Assembly: GCF_014483895.1 (NCBI RefSeq)
Contig: NZ_CP059987.1
Location: 2,790,001 to 2,854,000 of the forward strand
Length of the DNA: 64,000 bases
Direction: 5' to 3'
Source of the DNA: Protaetiibacter sp. SSC-01
GTDB lineage: Bacteria > Actinomycetota > Actinomycetes > Actinomycetales > Microbacteriaceae
Made by a program: the position numbers and the translations under genes
Part shown: positions 1 to 9,983 of the stretch, piece after piece
How positions within the stretch are numbered: position 1 is the first letter of the stretch
Layout of the letters: each line of letters starts with the position of its first letter
Notes under the pieces: generated by a model
Databases searched by the model: none
Seen by the model: the letters and a program-made list of their open reading frames with translations, nothing else
What the model was told of the DNA's origin: nothing

Positions 1-253
1 GCGGGCGCTGCACGCGGAAGCTCAGCGAGTTGACCACGGCGTCGGCCTGCTCACGCAGAACGAGCGAGTGGTGGTGGAGCTCCTGGTAGCCGCGCAGGTA
101 CGCGACACCCGGCTGCTCCGCCACGACCTCCATCCCGAGGATGTCGCGGAAGAACCGCAGGGACGCCTGCAGGTCCTTGGTGCCGAGGTCGATCGCGCCC
201 GTCTTCGCGATGCGCGGCCCCTGGTCGTAACGGTCAGCGTGGATGGACATCAT
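1..253 (-). CDS. Extradiol ring-cleavage dioxygenase, VOC family (N-terminal part)
   Basis: The C-terminal part lies outside the window. The visible 84 residues begin MMSIHADRYDQGPRIAKTGA and continue with the pattern typical of the first vicinal-oxygen-chelate module of catechol 2,3-dioxygenase and 2,3-dihydroxybiphenyl dioxygenase (an AIDLGTKDL stretch, then LRFFRDILGMEVV and a YQELHHHSL stretch). Two adjacent ATG codons at 253 and 250 are possible starts. The gene is the last visible one of a leftward operon, 25 bp after the aldolase gene. Its inferred job is meta-cleavage of the catechol made by the monooxygenase encoded at 3012-4724. Because it is VOC-type, it is not an MhpB (LigB-type) enzyme, so the operon is not a plain copy of the E. 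coli mhp operon. Metal ligands of the C-terminal module cannot be checked. Confidence 0.8.
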   Translation of the reverse strand, partial: MMSIHADRYDQGPRIAKTGAIDLGTKDLQASLRFFRDILGMEVVAEQPGVAYLRGYQELHHHSLVLREQADAVVNSLSFRVQRP

Positions 254-278
254 CGTCTCCTTTGTCTTCTGTCTTCGT

Positions 279-1301
279 TCAGTCGTCGCCGTCGGCCGCG
301 ACGAGGTCGAGGGCCACGTCGGCGAGCATGTCCTCCTGGCCGCCGATGAGCTTGCGGCGGCCCACCTCGACGAGGAGCGTGCGGGCGTCGACTCCGTACT
401 CTCCGGCGATGCGCTCGGCGTGCCGCAGGAAGCTCGAGTAGACCCCCGCGTATCCGACCGTGAGCGTCTCGCGGTCGACCTGCACGGGGCGGTCCTGGAG
501 GGGACGCACGATGTCGTCGGCCGCATCCTGGAGCGCGAAGACGTCGGCGGGCACCTCGTATCCTTCGAGCTGGGCGACGGCGACGAACGCCTCGATGGGC
601 GTGTTGCCGGCGCCGGCACCGAGCCCGGCGAGCGAGGCGTCGACACGATAGGCGCCCTCCTCGACGGCCGCGATCGAGTTCGCGACCGAGAGCGAGAGGT
701 TCTGGTGGGCGTGGACGCCGATCTCGGTGCTCGGATCGAGCACGTCGCGGTAGGCGCGCACGCGCTCGCGGATGCCGCCCATCGTGAGGCGCCCGGCCGA
801 GTCGGTCACGTAGACGCACCGGGCCCCGTAGGACTCCATGAGCTTCGCCTGCTGGGCCAGCTCGGCGGGGCCGATCAGGTGCGACATCATGAGGAAGCCC
901 GAGACGTCCATGCCCCACTCGCGCGCCGTGGCGATGTGCTGCGCCGCGACATCCGCCTCCGTGCAGTGGGTCGCGACGCGCACCGATCGCACGCCGTGGT
1001 CGAACGCGGCGCGCAGGTCGGCGAGCACACCGACGCCCGGCAGCAGCAGGGTCGTGAGAACGGCGTTCTCGACCACCTCGGCGGCGGCGTCGATCCACTC
1101 GAGGTCGGTCTGCGATCCGGGGCCGTAGGTGAGGCTCGAGCCACCGAGGCCGTCCCCGTGGGTCACCTCGATCGCGTCGACGCCGGCGCGGTCGAGCGCC
1201 CCGACGACGGCGCGCACGGTGTCGAGCGACGCCTGGTGGCGCAGCGCGTGCATTCCGTCGCGCAGCGTCACGTCCTGCACGTAGATGCGGTTCCCGGTCA
1301 T
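279..1301 (-). CDS. mhpE: 4-hydroxy-2-oxovalerate aldolase (MhpE/DmpG family)
   Basis: The 340-residue product matches the usual length of the family, which splits 4-hydroxy-2-oxopentanoate into pyruvate and acetaldehyde. Visible signs are the N-terminal [13 protein letters not shown] segment (catalytic Arg-Asp and His of the TIM barrel, residues about 10-22), a [10 protein letters not shown] metal-binding segment near residue 200, and the C-terminal communication-domain stretch ending in a GGQEDM motif. It starts 2 bp after the stop of the acetaldehyde dehydrogenase gene. In this family the two proteins form a complex that channels acetaldehyde, so tight coupling is expected. It closes the meta-cleavage pathway in this operon. 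Confidence 0.93.
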   Translation of the reverse strand: MTGNRIYVQDVTLRDGMHALRHQASLDTVRAVVGALDRAGVDAIEVTHGDGLGGSSLTYGPGSQTDLEWIDAAAEVVENAVLTTLLLPGVGVLADLRAAFDHGVRSVRVATHCTEADVAAQHIATAREWGMDVSGFLMMSHLIGPAELAQQAKLMESYGARCVYVTDSAGRLTMGGIRERVRAYRDVLDPSTEIGVHAHQNLSLSVANSIAAVEEGAYRVDASLAGLGAGAGNTPIEAFVAVAQLEGYEVPADVFALQDAADDIVRPLQDRPVQVDRETLTVGYAGVYSSFLRHAERIAGEYGVDARTLLVEVGRRKLIGGQEDMLADVALDLVAADGDD

Positions 1302-1302
1302 G

Positions 1303-2232
1303 TCAGCGTGCTCCCTGGGCCAGTTCCTCGCCCACGCGCAGCGCGGCGGAGGTCATGATGTCGAGGTTTCCCGCGTAGGCGGGCAGGTAGTGGGCGGCTC
1401 CCTCGACCTCGAGGAAGACCGTCGTCTTCGTGTAGGCGTCGAGACGCTCGGCCTCGGGCACGACCGGATCGACCTCCGGTCCGACGTCGGCGAACTGCAG
1501 GGAGTGCTTGAGTCGGTAGCCCGGCACGTACTCGGCGACGTCGGCGATCATGCGCTCGACCGATGCCGCCACCTCGGCGCGCTGTGCCTCGTCGAGGCGC
1601 GGCGTGAGGGTCAGCACCGTGTCGCGCATGATCATGGGCGGATCGGCGGGGTTCAGGATGATGATCGCCTTGCCGCGCGCCGCGCCGCCGACCGTCTCGA
1701 TGGCGTGCGCGGTCGTCTCGGTGAACTCGTCGATGTTGGCGCGCGTGCCCGGGCCCGCGGAGCGCGAGGCGACGGATGCGACGATCTCGCCGTAGACGAC
1801 GGGCACCACCCGGCTGACGGCCGCGACCGCGGGGATCGTGGCCTGGCCGCCGCACGTCACCATGTTGACGTCGTCGGCGTCGAGGTGCGCGCCCAGGTTG
1901 ACGGGCGGCACGACGAACGGACCGATCGCGGCGGGCGTGAGGTCGACGAGGCGCTTGCCGTAGGGCTTGAGCTTCTCGGCGTTCGCGACGTGCGCTTTCG
2001 CGGATGTCGCGTCGAACACGATGTCGACGTCGTCGAAGTGCTCCCAGGCGATGAGCCCGTCGACACCCTCCGCCGTGGTGGCGAAGCCCAGCCGGGCCGC
2101 GCGCGCGAGGCCGTCCGACTCGGGGTCGATGCCGACCATGATGCCCAGCTCGAGCACCGACGACAGCCGATGCACCTTGAACATCAGGTCCGTGCCGATG
2201 TTGCCGGATCCGATGATGGCGACCTTGCTCAT
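1303..2232 (-). CDS. mhpF: Acetaldehyde dehydrogenase (acetylating)
   Basis: The 309-residue protein has an N-terminal Rossmann motif ([12 protein letters not shown], residues 5-16) and the catalytic cysteine in [10 protein letters not shown] (Cys127), as in MhpF/DmpF enzymes, which convert acetaldehyde, NAD and CoA to acetyl-CoA. The start at 2232 overlaps the stop of the hydratase gene by 4 bp (ATGA). The next gene encodes the partner aldolase. Longer reading in the same frame upstream is a shadow of other genes and lacks the Rossmann start. Strongly supported by sequence and by gene order. Confidence 0.94.
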   Translation of the reverse strand: MSKVAIIGSGNIGTDLMFKVHRLSSVLELGIMVGIDPESDGLARAARLGFATTAEGVDGLIAWEHFDDVDIVFDATSAKAHVANAEKLKPYGKRLVDLTPAAIGPFVVPPVNLGAHLDADDVNMVTCGGQATIPAVAAVSRVVPVVYGEIVASVASRSAGPGTRANIDEFTETTAHAIETVGGAARGKAIIILNPADPPMIMRDTVLTLTPRLDEAQRAEVAASVERMIADVAEYVPGYRLKHSLQFADVGPEVDPVVPEAERLDAYTKTTVFLEVEGAAHYLPAYAGNLDIMTSAALRVGEELAQGAR

Positions 2233-3008
2233 GATTCCCCTCCTGCGATCGCGGCGACGCGACCGAGTCCATCGACCTCTGCGACGACCGACATGCCCGG
2301 CCGCAGCGCGACCATGGGGCCGAGCGCGCCCGAGAGCACGACCTCCCCCGCCCGCAGTGGCCGCCCCTGCGCCGCGGCGGTGCGCGCGACCCAGACGAGC
2401 GCCTCGACGGGGTCGCCGAGGCAGTCGGCGCCTCGGCCCGTGGAGGCGACCTCGCCGTCGATCGACATGCGCATGACCACCTCCCGCAGATCGATGCGGC
2501 GCGGGTCGACCGCCGCCTCGCCGAGCACGTACATGCCGCTCGAGGCGTTGTCGGCCACGGTGTCGAAGAGGCCGATGCGCCAGTCCTGGATGCGGGAGTC
2601 GACGATCTCGAGGGCGGGCGTCGCGTACTCCACGGCGCGCAGCACCGACTCGCGGTCGAGCTCGTCGACGTCGGTGTCGAGCACGAAGGCGATCTCCGCC
2701 TCGACCTTGGGCTGGATGAGGCGTCGCATGTCGATCTGCCCGCGATCGTGGATCTCCATGTCGGCGAGCAGGATGCCGAAGTCGGGCTGATCGACGCCGA
2801 GCTGGCGTCGCACGGCGTCCGAGGTGAGGCCGACCTTGTGCCCGACGAGCGGGTTGTCGGCGCTCTCGCGCTCGGCCATGTGGAGGGCCTGGACCTCGTA
2901 CGCCTCCTCGAGGCTGCGGAGCGTCGACGCGATGGGCGCGATAGGCACGCGCGTCTCGAGCGCCTCGGTGAGCGCGCGCGCGGCGGCGCGGATGCGATCG
3001 TCGGCCAT
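2229..3008 (-). CDS. mhpD: 2-hydroxypenta-2,4-dienoate hydratase
   Basis: The 259-residue product matches the 2-keto-4-pentenoate hydratase / fumarylacetoacetase-like family. Recognisable segments are GHKVGLTS near residue 56, [10 protein letters not shown], and [13 protein letters not shown], which carries the metal-binding glutamates. The enzyme hydrates 2-hydroxypentadienoate, released by the meta-cleavage hydrolase, to 4-hydroxy-2-oxovalerate. It lies 3 bp after the monooxygenase gene and overlaps the start of mhpF by 4 bp, so it sits mid-operon. A decarboxylase of the same fold (4-oxalocrotonate type) is an alternative, but the mhpF/mhpE neighbours and the C-C hydrolase encoded at 5666-6562 favour the hydratase. 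Confidence 0.9.
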   Translation of the reverse strand: MADDRIRAAARALTEALETRVPIAPIASTLRSLEEAYEVQALHMAERESADNPLVGHKVGLTSDAVRRQLGVDQPDFGILLADMEIHDRGQIDMRRLIQPKVEAEIAFVLDTDVDELDRESVLRAVEYATPALEIVDSRIQDWRIGLFDTVADNASSGMYVLGEAAVDPRRIDLREVVMRMSIDGEVASTGRGADCLGDPVEALVWVARTAAAQGRPLRAGEVVLSGALGPMVALRPGMSVVAEVDGLGRVAAIAGGES

Positions 3009-3011
3009 GGC

Positions 3012-4724
3012 TCAGCCCACCTTCTCGGCGGGCGCGCTCGCGATGACGCGGAGGTGGCCCGCGGCGACGGCGGCCTCCAGCATCCGTCCGACGTCCTGCA
3101 CGGGGCCCGCCGCGGCGATGAAGCGGTCCGGGCGCAGGATGAGCGCCGCCGTGGGGCGGACGTCGAACCACTTCTTGATGCGTCCGTCGACGTCGCCGAG
3201 CACCTGCGCGCCCGGAGCGTCGTCGACGAGCTGCGTCGTGGGACGCAGCCAGACGACCGCGGCGTCGAGGCGCTCGAGCATCGCCCGCTGCTCCTCGTCG
3301 AGGTGCGCGATCGGGTTGCTCCCCCACGCGAGCACAGCCCAGCGGTAGCCGATGACGTCGTCGAGACGGTGCTCGGCGCCGTCGACCGTGCGCACGCGCG
3401 GCTGGATGAACTGCGTGCCGACGGGCGACGGGGTGTCGCGGAAGTGGCGGTAGGAGGTGAGCAGCCCGCGTCCGTCGATGGTCGCGCACGCCTCCCCCGG
3501 GGTCGCGGAGATGGGATCGACGACGACCCCGCGCGTGTAGCGCGGCATGGGCTTGTACTTCATCTGCACGAAGTACTGCTTGACCGAGGGGACGACCGTG
3601 AGCAGCCGCGCGGCGCCGTCGCGCAGAAGTGCGACGAGTCGATTCGTGGGCCTGACGAAGCGGCCGAAGGCCACGGAGATGCCGATCATGGCCTTGGCGT
3701 GGGGCTGGCGCTCGACCGTGTAGGTGTCGAGCAGGGCGTCGTCCGCTTCGCCGAGCACGACCGCCGAGAGCTTCCACGCGAGATTCGTCGAGTCGCGCAT
3801 CCCGCTGTTCCAGCCCTGTCCCTGCCATACGGGCATGAGGTGCGCGGCATCGCCCGCGATGAAGCAGCGCCCAGCGCGGAAGCTGCTCGCGATACGCGAG
3901 TGGTGCGTGTAGACGCGGCGGCGGATGATCGACGCCTTCGCCGGGTCGGGCATGTGGGCGGAGAGCAGACCGGCGATGAACGCGTCGTCGTCCGCGAGCT
4001 CGTCGGGTTCCTTGTCGAACAGCATGAACTCGAAACGGCGGAGGCCGTGCGGGAGGGCGAGCGACACGTACGGGCGCTTGGGGTCGCCGCCCACCCAGAC
4101 GTTGGGCAGGCCGAGCGGGTCGTTCTCCATGTCGATGACGATCCATCGGGTCGATGGCGACTGACCGTCGAAGGCGACGCCCATGTGCTTACGCGTGAAG
4201 CTCCGGCCGCCGTCGGCTCCGACGAGGTAGCGGCTGCGGAAGGTCACGACCTCGTCTCCGACGCGCGCGTGGAGGTCGACGTGGTCGCCGTGGTCGTCGA
4301 TCTGCTCGGCCTCGTGTCCGAAGTGGACGGTCACGTGCGGGAAGCGGCCGAGACCCTCGAGGAGCACGCGATCGACCGCGGGCTGCACGAAGGCGTTCCG
4401 GCGCGACCAGCCGAATTCGTCGATGGCGGGCGCGATCGCCGCCATGACCCGGCCGCGACCGTTGACGAGATGCATGATGTGGCTCGGCGTCGTGTGGGGC
4501 AGCACCTCCTGGATGAGCCCCATGGTCTGGATCGAGCGCAGGGACTCGTCGTCGATCCCGACGCCGCGCGGGTAGTTGATGAGCTCGGGGAGCGCCTCGA
4601 CCAGGTTGACGCTCACGCCTCGCAGCCCCAGGAGGTTGGCGATGGAGAGGCCGGCGGGGCCCGCCCCCACGACCGTGACGTCGGCCTCGCGTACGGAACC
4701 GCGAGTTGACGAGGAAGTCATCAT
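3012..4724 (-). CDS. FAD-dependent aromatic monooxygenase, MhpA type
   Basis: The 570-residue protein belongs to the class A flavoprotein hydroxylases. An N-terminal dinucleotide motif reads [19 protein letters not shown] (about residues 19-37). [11 protein letters not shown] segment and the FAD-binding [21 protein letters not shown] segment follow, then a thioredoxin-like C-terminal part. Length and motifs resemble 3-(3-hydroxyphenyl)propionate hydroxylase (about 554 residues in E. coli), which ortho-hydroxylates a phenol to a catechol using NADH. It is the first gene of the leftward operon. The chosen ATG at 4724 has AAAGGG just upstream, and a second ATG follows at once. An operator palindrome lies 23 bp before the start. 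The exact substrate cannot be read from sequence. Confidence 0.88.
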   Translation of the reverse strand: MMTSSSTRGSVREADVTVVGAGPAGLSIANLLGLRGVSVNLVEALPELINYPRGVGIDDESLRSIQTMGLIQEVLPHTTPSHIMHLVNGRGRVMAAIAPAIDEFGWSRRNAFVQPAVDRVLLEGLGRFPHVTVHFGHEAEQIDDHGDHVDLHARVGDEVVTFRSRYLVGADGGRSFTRKHMGVAFDGQSPSTRWIVIDMENDPLGLPNVWVGGDPKRPYVSLALPHGLRRFEFMLFDKEPDELADDDAFIAGLLSAHMPDPAKASIIRRRVYTHHSRIASSFRAGRCFIAGDAAHLMPVWQGQGWNSGMRDSTNLAWKLSAVVLGEADDALLDTYTVERQPHAKAMIGISVAFGRFVRPTNRLVALLRDGAARLLTVVPSVKQYFVQMKYKPMPRYTRGVVVDPISATPGEACATIDGRGLLTSYRHFRDTPSPVGTQFIQPRVRTVDGAEHRLDDVIGYRWAVLAWGSNPIAHLDEEQRAMLERLDAAVVWLRPTTQLVDDAPGAQVLGDVDGRIKKWFDVRPTAALILRPDRFIAAAGPVQDVGRMLEAAVAAGHLRVIASAPAEKVG

Positions 4725-4746
4725 TGACCCTTTCGACGTTCAATTA

Positions 4747-4764
4747 GTGAACACCATAGTTCAC
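4747..4764. promoter_or_regulatory. Palindromic operator of the aromatic-degradation regulon, copy 1
   Basis: GTGAACaccataGTTCAC is a perfect inverted repeat with 6-bp arms and a 6-bp spacer. It lies in the 190-bp gap between the monooxygenase start and the end of the IclR gene. The same arrangement recurs at 11375 and 14780, in front of functionally linked genes. The likely binder is the IclR protein encoded at 4915-5616, which is inference. Confidence 0.7.
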
Positions 4765-4914
4765 ATGTTGCATAGTGGACGCTAGCGCGGAGCGCCCCGG
4801 GCGTCAACCGCCGCGTGAGAGAAGTTGTGCGTGCGCGAGCGCACGCCGACGAGCGGGCGCTGCAGCACCCGTGCGAAGCGCGACGGCCGGGTCAGCCGAT
4901 CACGGCGAGGTGAC

Positions 4915-5616
4915 TCAGGCCGACGACTCGACCTGCTCCGAGAGCTTCGCGCACGCGGCAAGGGCCGGCTCGATGGCCGCGTCGAGCACCTCGGGTCGAT
5001 TGCTCACCATGTTGACGCAGCAGTCAATGCCGGCGATGCGCAACGGGATCGCCAGGCCGTGGAGGTTCGGCTCGATCTCCCCGAACGTGCGCGCGTAGCC
5101 TATCTCCCGCGCCTCGGTGACCCGCTCCGAGTCCGACTCGCGCGGCGGCTCGAGCACGCGCAGCGCGAGTCCTGCCGCACCGCGGTCGATCACGTGCCTG
5201 TCGCCGACCTGGAAGCCCATGCGGAAGCCCTGCCGTGCCGACTCGACGACCGAGAGCGCCACGGCGTCGTCGCCCTCTCGCACGAAGAGCGCGACCGTGG
5301 CCCCGACCTCGTCGGCGAGCGCGGCGAGCTGCGGCTTGACGGCGACGCTGAGGGCCGAGAGGCCGCCCTCCGCGAGGTTCACGAGCCCCACCGCACCGCG
5401 GAACCGGCCGTCGGGTCCGCGTGCGATGAGGCGCGCATCCGACAGTGCCGCGAGGATCCGGTTGGCGATCGAGCGGTGTACGCCGAGGTGCTCTGCGAGC
5501 TCCGCGATGCTCATTCCCGTCGGCGAGAGCGCGACCGCGCGCAGCGCGCGCAGGCCGCGGACGAGCGTCTGCGCGCCGAGCGTCGAACCCGACGTCTGCT
5601 CCTGCTGCACGGTCAC
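4915..5616 (-). CDS. IclR-family transcriptional regulator
   Basis: The 233-residue product has the IclR layout: an N-terminal winged helix-turn-helix (TGMSIAELAEHLGVHRSIAN, then ILAALSDARLI; roughly residues 34-65) and a C-terminal ligand domain with a GLAIPLRIAGIDCCVNMV stretch. IclR proteins often control aromatic catabolism and bind 6-arm palindromes as dimers of dimers. The start is uncertain between GTG 5616 and GTG 5610; no ATG fits and no strong ribosome site is visible. It is the last gene of the transporter operon and lies just upstream of the monooxygenase operon, so it probably regulates both. The operators at 4747, 11375 and 14780 are candidate targets. Confidence 0.87.
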   Translation of the reverse strand: MTVQQEQTSGSTLGAQTLVRGLRALRAVALSPTGMSIAELAEHLGVHRSIANRILAALSDARLIARGPDGRFRGAVGLVNLAEGGLSALSVAVKPQLAALADEVGATVALFVREGDDAVALSVVESARQGFRMGFQVGDRHVIDRGAAGLALRVLEPPRESDSERVTEAREIGYARTFGEIEPNLHGLAIPLRIAGIDCCVNMVSNRPEVLDAAIEPALAACAKLSEQVESSA

Positions 5617-5665
5617 GACTCGATGATAGGTCCGCGCGGGTCCGGGAACTGAGGACTCACCACGA

Positions 5666-6562
5666 TCACCCCTCACCCTCGAGGAACCCGAGCACGAGCC
5701 CGTTGAACCGCTCCCATTGCTCCCACTGCGGCCAGTGACCCGCGTCCTCGATGAGCTCGAACCGGCCCTGCGGGATCTGCTCGGCCATGTGCAGGCCGGC
5801 GCCCGCCGGTCCGGACGGATCGTCGCTCGTCCACACCACAAGCGTAGGGGCGGAGATCCCCTGCAGCTCCTCGTCCGTGATGAGGTTGCGCGCACGGATC
5901 TCCGGGTCCTGAAGGCACAGGATGTGGCGCATCGAGTCGGCGAAGCCCGGCTGGGCGTAGATGCCCTGGCGGATGTCCACGAGCTCCTCGGTGACCGACT
6001 CCGGATGCGCCATGAGCCACTCGAGTCGCGACCGGACGCGTTCGCGGCTCGGATCGTCGACGGCGGCCTGGCTGAGCTCGCGGATGCGCGCCATGACCTC
6101 CGGCCTGGCCATCGTGCCGCCCGGGGTGTTGAGCACGAGGCGGCCCACCCGTTCGGGATGCGCGGCCGCGAACTTGACGGCGACCCATCCGCCGAGGGAC
6201 TCGCCGTTGAGGTGGGCGCGGTCGACGCCGAAGGCGTCCATGAGGGCCGCGAGGTGCTCGACGTACTCGGGCAGCTCGAGGTCATGATCGGTGGGCGTCG
6301 TGTAGCCGTGTCCCGGGTAGTCGTAGGCGACGACCCGGTACCGGCGGGCGAAGTCGGCGATATTGCGCGAGTACGCCTCGAGGTGCCCGCCCGTGCCGGG
6401 GAGCAGGAAGACAGTCTCGGCGCCCTCCCCCGCGACGAGGCAGCGGGTGCGCCACCCGGCCGCGTCGACGTACTCGACGCGATGGGCGACGGCGCCCAGC
6501 TCGCCCCATGCTGTCGCCCGCGGGCGGGTCTGAACGTTGAGGTCTCCGATGACGGCGCTCAC
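5666..6562 (-). CDS. Alpha/beta hydrolase, meta-cleavage product hydrolase type
   Basis: The 298-residue protein has the nucleophile elbow NGESLGGW (Ser122), a YPGHGYTTP segment after strand 4, an acid in the WTSDDPSGP region near residue 248, and the catalytic His in EDAGHWPQ (His276). Length and motif spacing match C-C bond hydrolases such as MhpC/BphD, which split the ring-opened dienoate into hydroxypentadienoate and an acid. The start is a GTG that overlaps the ATPase stop by 4 bp. Its place in the importer operon rather than with mhpADFE is unusual, but the shared operator links the two. Other ester hydrolases share the fold, so the substrate is inferred from context. Confidence 0.82.
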   Translation of the reverse strand: MSAVIGDLNVQTRPRATAWGELGAVAHRVEYVDAAGWRTRCLVAGEGAETVFLLPGTGGHLEAYSRNIADFARRYRVVAYDYPGHGYTTPTDHDLELPEYVEHLAALMDAFGVDRAHLNGESLGGWVAVKFAAAHPERVGRLVLNTPGGTMARPEVMARIRELSQAAVDDPSRERVRSRLEWLMAHPESVTEELVDIRQGIYAQPGFADSMRHILCLQDPEIRARNLITDEELQGISAPTLVVWTSDDPSGPAGAGLHMAEQIPQGRFELIEDAGHWPQWEQWERFNGLVLGFLEGEG

Positions 6563-7278
6563 GATCGCGCCTCCTCTCCCAGGTAGATGTCGCGGAAGAT
6601 CGACCAGTCGGCGACGTCGGCGACGCGTTCGTCGAGCGCGACGCGCCCGTGGTCGAGCACCGCGACGCGGTCGGCGATCGCGAGTGAGTTGTCGACGAGC
6701 TGCTCCACGAGCACGACGCACAGGCCCTCGTCGCGCAATCGCGAGATTTCGCCGAACACCTCCTGCACGATGGCGGGGGCGAGCCCCGCCGAGGGCTCGT
6801 CGAGCAGCAGCACACGCGGATCGAGCATGAGCGCCTGGGCGATCGCGAGCATCTGCTGCTGGCCGCCGGAGAGCAGGCCCGCCGCGAGGTCGCGCTTCTC
6901 GCCGAGGATCGGGAATCGCTCGTACGCCGCCTCGAGGCCCTGCGCGACGTAGCCGCGGCGTCGACGATGCACGTACCCGCCGATGCGCAGGTTCTCCTCG
7001 ACGGTGCGGGCCCGGAAGACGCGCTTGCCCTCCTGCACGAGGGCGATGCCCGCCCGGGCTCGCGCGTACGCCTGCCCCGTGATCGCCCGACCGTCGTACT
7101 CGACGGTGCCCGTCGAGCCGATGAGCCCGACGACGGCCGACAGCAGCGTCGTCTTGCCGGCACCGTTGCGCCCGAGCACCGCGGTGATCTGGCCTGCGGG
7201 GCACTCGAGGCTCAGGTCGCGGATGACCTGGATCTGGCCGTACCCCGTCGACAGGCCGCGGATCGAGAGACCGCTCAT
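6559..7278 (-). CDS. ABC transporter ATPase, LivF type
   Basis: The 239-residue ATPase has Walker A GRNGAGKTT, signature LSGGQQQ and Walker B VLLLDEPSAGLAP. Size and the VQEGKRVFRARTVEENL stretch are typical of LivF of branched-chain-amino-acid-type importers. The start overlaps the stop of the permease-ATPase fusion by 4 bp. Together with the fusion, LivH-like permease and binding protein it forms a complete importer. Homologues of this group in soil actinobacteria often import aromatic or other carboxylic acids, which suits this locus. Confidence 0.9.
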   Translation of the reverse strand: MSGLSIRGLSTGYGQIQVIRDLSLECPAGQITAVLGRNGAGKTTLLSAVVGLIGSTGTVEYDGRAITGQAYARARAGIALVQEGKRVFRARTVEENLRIGGYVHRRRRGYVAQGLEAAYERFPILGEKRDLAAGLLSGGQQQMLAIAQALMLDPRVLLLDEPSAGLAPAIVQEVFGEISRLRDEGLCVVLVEQLVDNSLAIADRVAVLDHGRVALDERVADVADWSIFRDIYLGEEARS

Positions 7279-9077
7279 CGCTCCTCCTCCCCGGCGCCGA
7301 GCGCCGTGCCCAGATAGACCTCGGTGACACGCGGATCGGAGCGCACGTGATCCGGGTCGCCCTCGGAGACGATGCGCCCGGTGTCGAGCACGTAGACGTG
7401 GTCGGAGACCGACATGACCATCTCGAAGTTGTGCTCGACGAGCACGATCGTGGCGCCGGATTCCCGCAGCGTGCGGATGAGGGCGGCGAGCTCGGCGACC
7501 TCGCCCTCGTCGAGCCCGGATGCCGGCTCGTCGAGGAGAACGAGCTTGGCGTCGGCGGCGAGCGCGCGCGCGACCTCGACGAGGCGGCGCGTGCCGAGCG
7601 GCAGGGAGCTCGCCTCGACGTCGGCGAGGTGCGCGATGTCGAGGAGCGCGAGCAGCTCGAGAGCCTGGGCGCGGTGCCGACGGCGCGTCCGCGCGAAGCC
7701 GGGGAGCCGCAGGATCGACGAGATGAGGGGGACACCGTGCGCGCTCTGCATCGCGATGGCGATCGTCTCGACGACCGTGAGGTCTTGCGGGATGATCGGC
7801 GTCTGGAAGGTGCGGGCGACCCCGCGGCGCGCGACCTGGTGCGGCTGGAGCGTCGTCAGGTCGTCTCCGTCGAGGCGGATCGCTCCCTCGTCGGGCCGGT
7901 AGAAGCCAGAGACGACGTTGAGGAGCGTCGTCTTGCCCGAGCCGTTCGGCCCGATGAGGCCCGTCACGGTGCCGGCGGCGAAGGTGACGCTCACATCCGC
8001 GAGTGCGGTGTTGCCTCCGAACCTCTTCACGAGGCCCGTCACCTCGAGCTTCTCCCCGCGCAGCCGCGAGATGAGCTCGTCGGAGGCGACGGCCGCCTGC
8101 GCGTCCGGGAGAACCTCGTCGCGGACGAGGTGGCGACGCACGAGCTTCCGCGCGAGACCCGCGATGCCGCCCGAGAAGAAGAGCGCACCGCCCAGCAGGA
8201 TGAGGCCGAAGATGATGAGCGAGTACTGCTGGAGCCCGGTGGCCCTGAGCGGCCCGATCACCATGATCGCCGCGCCCACGACCGCGCCGTAGATGCTCGC
8301 GCTGCCGCCGATGATGGTGGCCGCGAGGATCACGATGGCCATCGTCAGGCCGAACGAGGTCGGGGAGATGTAGCCGTCCTGGTAGGCGAAGAGGGCACCC
8401 GCGACGCCGGCGGGCGCCGCGCCGATGAGGTAGGCGGTGAGCTTGAGCCTCGTGACCGAGAACCCGAGGGAGCGCGCGAGCACGGGGCTCGTGTGCATGA
8501 CGCGCAGCGCCTGGCCGTGCGGCGACACGATGAAGTTGCGGATCACCGCGAAGAACACGATCGTCACGATCACGACGAGCGTGTAGTAGCCGCTCGTGCT
8601 GAGCTTCGCGCCGAACAGCACGGGGAGCGGGATTCCGGTGAGGCCGGAGGGGCCGCCCGTGTGCTCCGTGAGGAGCGTGACCACATCCGGCACGAGCAGC
8701 ACGAGGAAGAACGTCACCATCGCCATCGACCACGACCCGAGTCGCAGACCGGGGATGCCGGTCAGGAAGCCAACGACGGCGGCCGCGACGAGCGCCACGA
8801 GCACGGTGATCGAGAGGTCGAAGCCCTGGATGGCGAGATAGCCCGCGAGGTATGCGCCCACGGCATAGAACGCGGCCTGCCCGAGGGCGAGTTCGCCGCT
8901 GTAGCCGAAGGTGACGTTGAGACCCACGACGAGCAGCGCGAGGAGGCAGATCGACACGATGATCCGCAGCACCGCGGGAGCCGCGCCCATGTAGGGCAGG
9001 GCGAGAACGATCGCGGCGAGCGCGAGCGGGATGATCCAGAGGGGCGCCGTGAGGTAGCGCCGGAGGCTCATGCGCAT
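7275..9077 (-). CDS. Fused LivM-type permease and LivG-type ATPase
   Basis: One 600-residue frame carries two subunits that are often separate. Residues 1 to about 320 are a LivM-like inner-membrane permease with many hydrophobic helices and the EAA-like LGFSVTRLKLTAYLIGAAPAG stretch. After a short linker rich in R, D and A, about residues 345-600 form a LivG-like ATPase with Walker A GPNGSGKTT and Walker B LVLLDEPASGLD. The signature region reads SSLPLGTRRLVEVARAL, the relaxed LivG form rather than LSGGQ. Start ATG 9077 overlaps the LivH stop by 4 bp; ATG 9071 is a near alternative. Such fusions are known in this transporter group, so the join is probably real. Confidence 0.9.
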   Translation of the reverse strand: MRMSLRRYLTAPLWIIPLALAAIVLALPYMGAAPAVLRIIVSICLLALLVVGLNVTFGYSGELALGQAAFYAVGAYLAGYLAIQGFDLSITVLVALVAAAVVGFLTGIPGLRLGSWSMAMVTFFLVLLVPDVVTLLTEHTGGPSGLTGIPLPVLFGAKLSTSGYYTLVVIVTIVFFAVIRNFIVSPHGQALRVMHTSPVLARSLGFSVTRLKLTAYLIGAAPAGVAGALFAYQDGYISPTSFGLTMAIVILAATIIGGSASIYGAVVGAAIMVIGPLRATGLQQYSLIIFGLILLGGALFFSGGIAGLARKLVRRHLVRDEVLPDAQAAVASDELISRLRGEKLEVTGLVKRFGGNTALADVSVTFAAGTVTGLIGPNGSGKTTLLNVVSGFYRPDEGAIRLDGDDLTTLQPHQVARRGVARTFQTPIIPQDLTVVETIAIAMQSAHGVPLISSILRLPGFARTRRRHRAQALELLALLDIAHLADVEASSLPLGTRRLVEVARALAADAKLVLLDEPASGLDEGEVAELAALIRTLRESGATIVLVEHNFEMVMSVSDHVYVLDTGRIVSEGDPDHVRSDPRVTEVYLGTALGAGEEER

Positions 9078-9949
9078 CAGACGACCCTCTCCTGTGCCTT
9101 GCCGCGGGAGAACAGCCCGTGCGGCAGGACGACGAGCACGATGAGCAGCAGCACGAAGACCGTGATGTTCTGCCAATCGCTTCCGAGGTAGCGCGCCGCG
9201 AACATCTCGAGGATGCCGACGACGCCGGCCGCGACGAGGGCGCCGAGCATGCTGCCGAACCCTCCGAGGGCGAGCACGAGGAAGGCCTTGACGGCGAGTC
9301 CCTCGCCGAGGTGGTACGTCGCGTAGGTCTTCGTGGCCACGAGCGGCGCGACCGCGCCGACGAGGGCGCCGGCGAGCGCGAACGCGCCCGTCGCGAGGCC
9401 CCGGACGTTGACGCCGCGCAGCATCGCAGCATCCCGATCCTCCGAGGTGGCGAGCGCCGTGAGACCGATCGAGGTCTTGGTGCTCAGCAGCCACATCCCG
9501 ACGCCCACGACGATCGCCGTCGCGACGAGCGCGAGCTCTCCGACGGTCACGCGACCTCCGAGCACGTCGAGCACGCCGAACTCCTTGAGGTACGGCATCG
9601 AGCGGGGCTCCGAGCCCCAGAGCACGAGAGCGATCCCCGAGAGGATCACACCGATGCCGAGCGTCGTGACGAGCTCGTTGTGGGATCCCTTGCGGGCGAG
9701 CGGGCGCACCGCGATGAACTCCTCGATCGCGCCGATGAGAGCGCCGGCGACCGCGCACACGACGATCGCAACGCCGAGCGGCAGCTCGAACCGGGACGCG
9801 GCCTCGACGGCGATGAAGGTGCCGACCATGAGGATGTAGGCCTGCGCGAAGTTGAAGACGCGTGTGCCGATGAAGACGATGTTGTACGCGATCGCGACGA
9901 ACGCGTACACGGCGCCGATCGAGAGACCGGCCCAGAGGGTTGTGACCAT
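9077..9949 (-). CDS. ABC transporter permease, LivH type
   Basis: The 290-residue membrane protein has about eight hydrophobic segments and begins MVTTLWAGLSIGAVYAFVAI, a common LivH opening. The cytoplasmic ALATSEDRDAAMLRGVN loop is the ATPase-coupling site. It lies 73 bp downstream of the binding-protein gene, with a strong hairpin in between, and overlaps the fusion gene by 1 bp. It forms the membrane pore with the LivM part of the fusion. Confidence 0.9.
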   Translation of the reverse strand: MVTTLWAGLSIGAVYAFVAIAYNIVFIGTRVFNFAQAYILMVGTFIAVEAASRFELPLGVAIVVCAVAGALIGAIEEFIAVRPLARKGSHNELVTTLGIGVILSGIALVLWGSEPRSMPYLKEFGVLDVLGGRVTVGELALVATAIVVGVGMWLLSTKTSIGLTALATSEDRDAAMLRGVNVRGLATGAFALAGALVGAVAPLVATKTYATYHLGEGLAVKAFLVLALGGFGSMLGALVAAGVVGILEMFAARYLGSDWQNITVFVLLLIVLVVLPHGLFSRGKAQERVV

Positions 9950-9983
9950 GTGAGGGCTTCCGGGTTGCGACGGATCGGATGGG

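Noticed and set aside
2748-4709. A 653-codon plus-strand frame over the monooxygenase gene
   Set aside because: The sense strand encodes an unmistakable MhpA-type flavoprotein with conserved motifs; the antisense frame has none.
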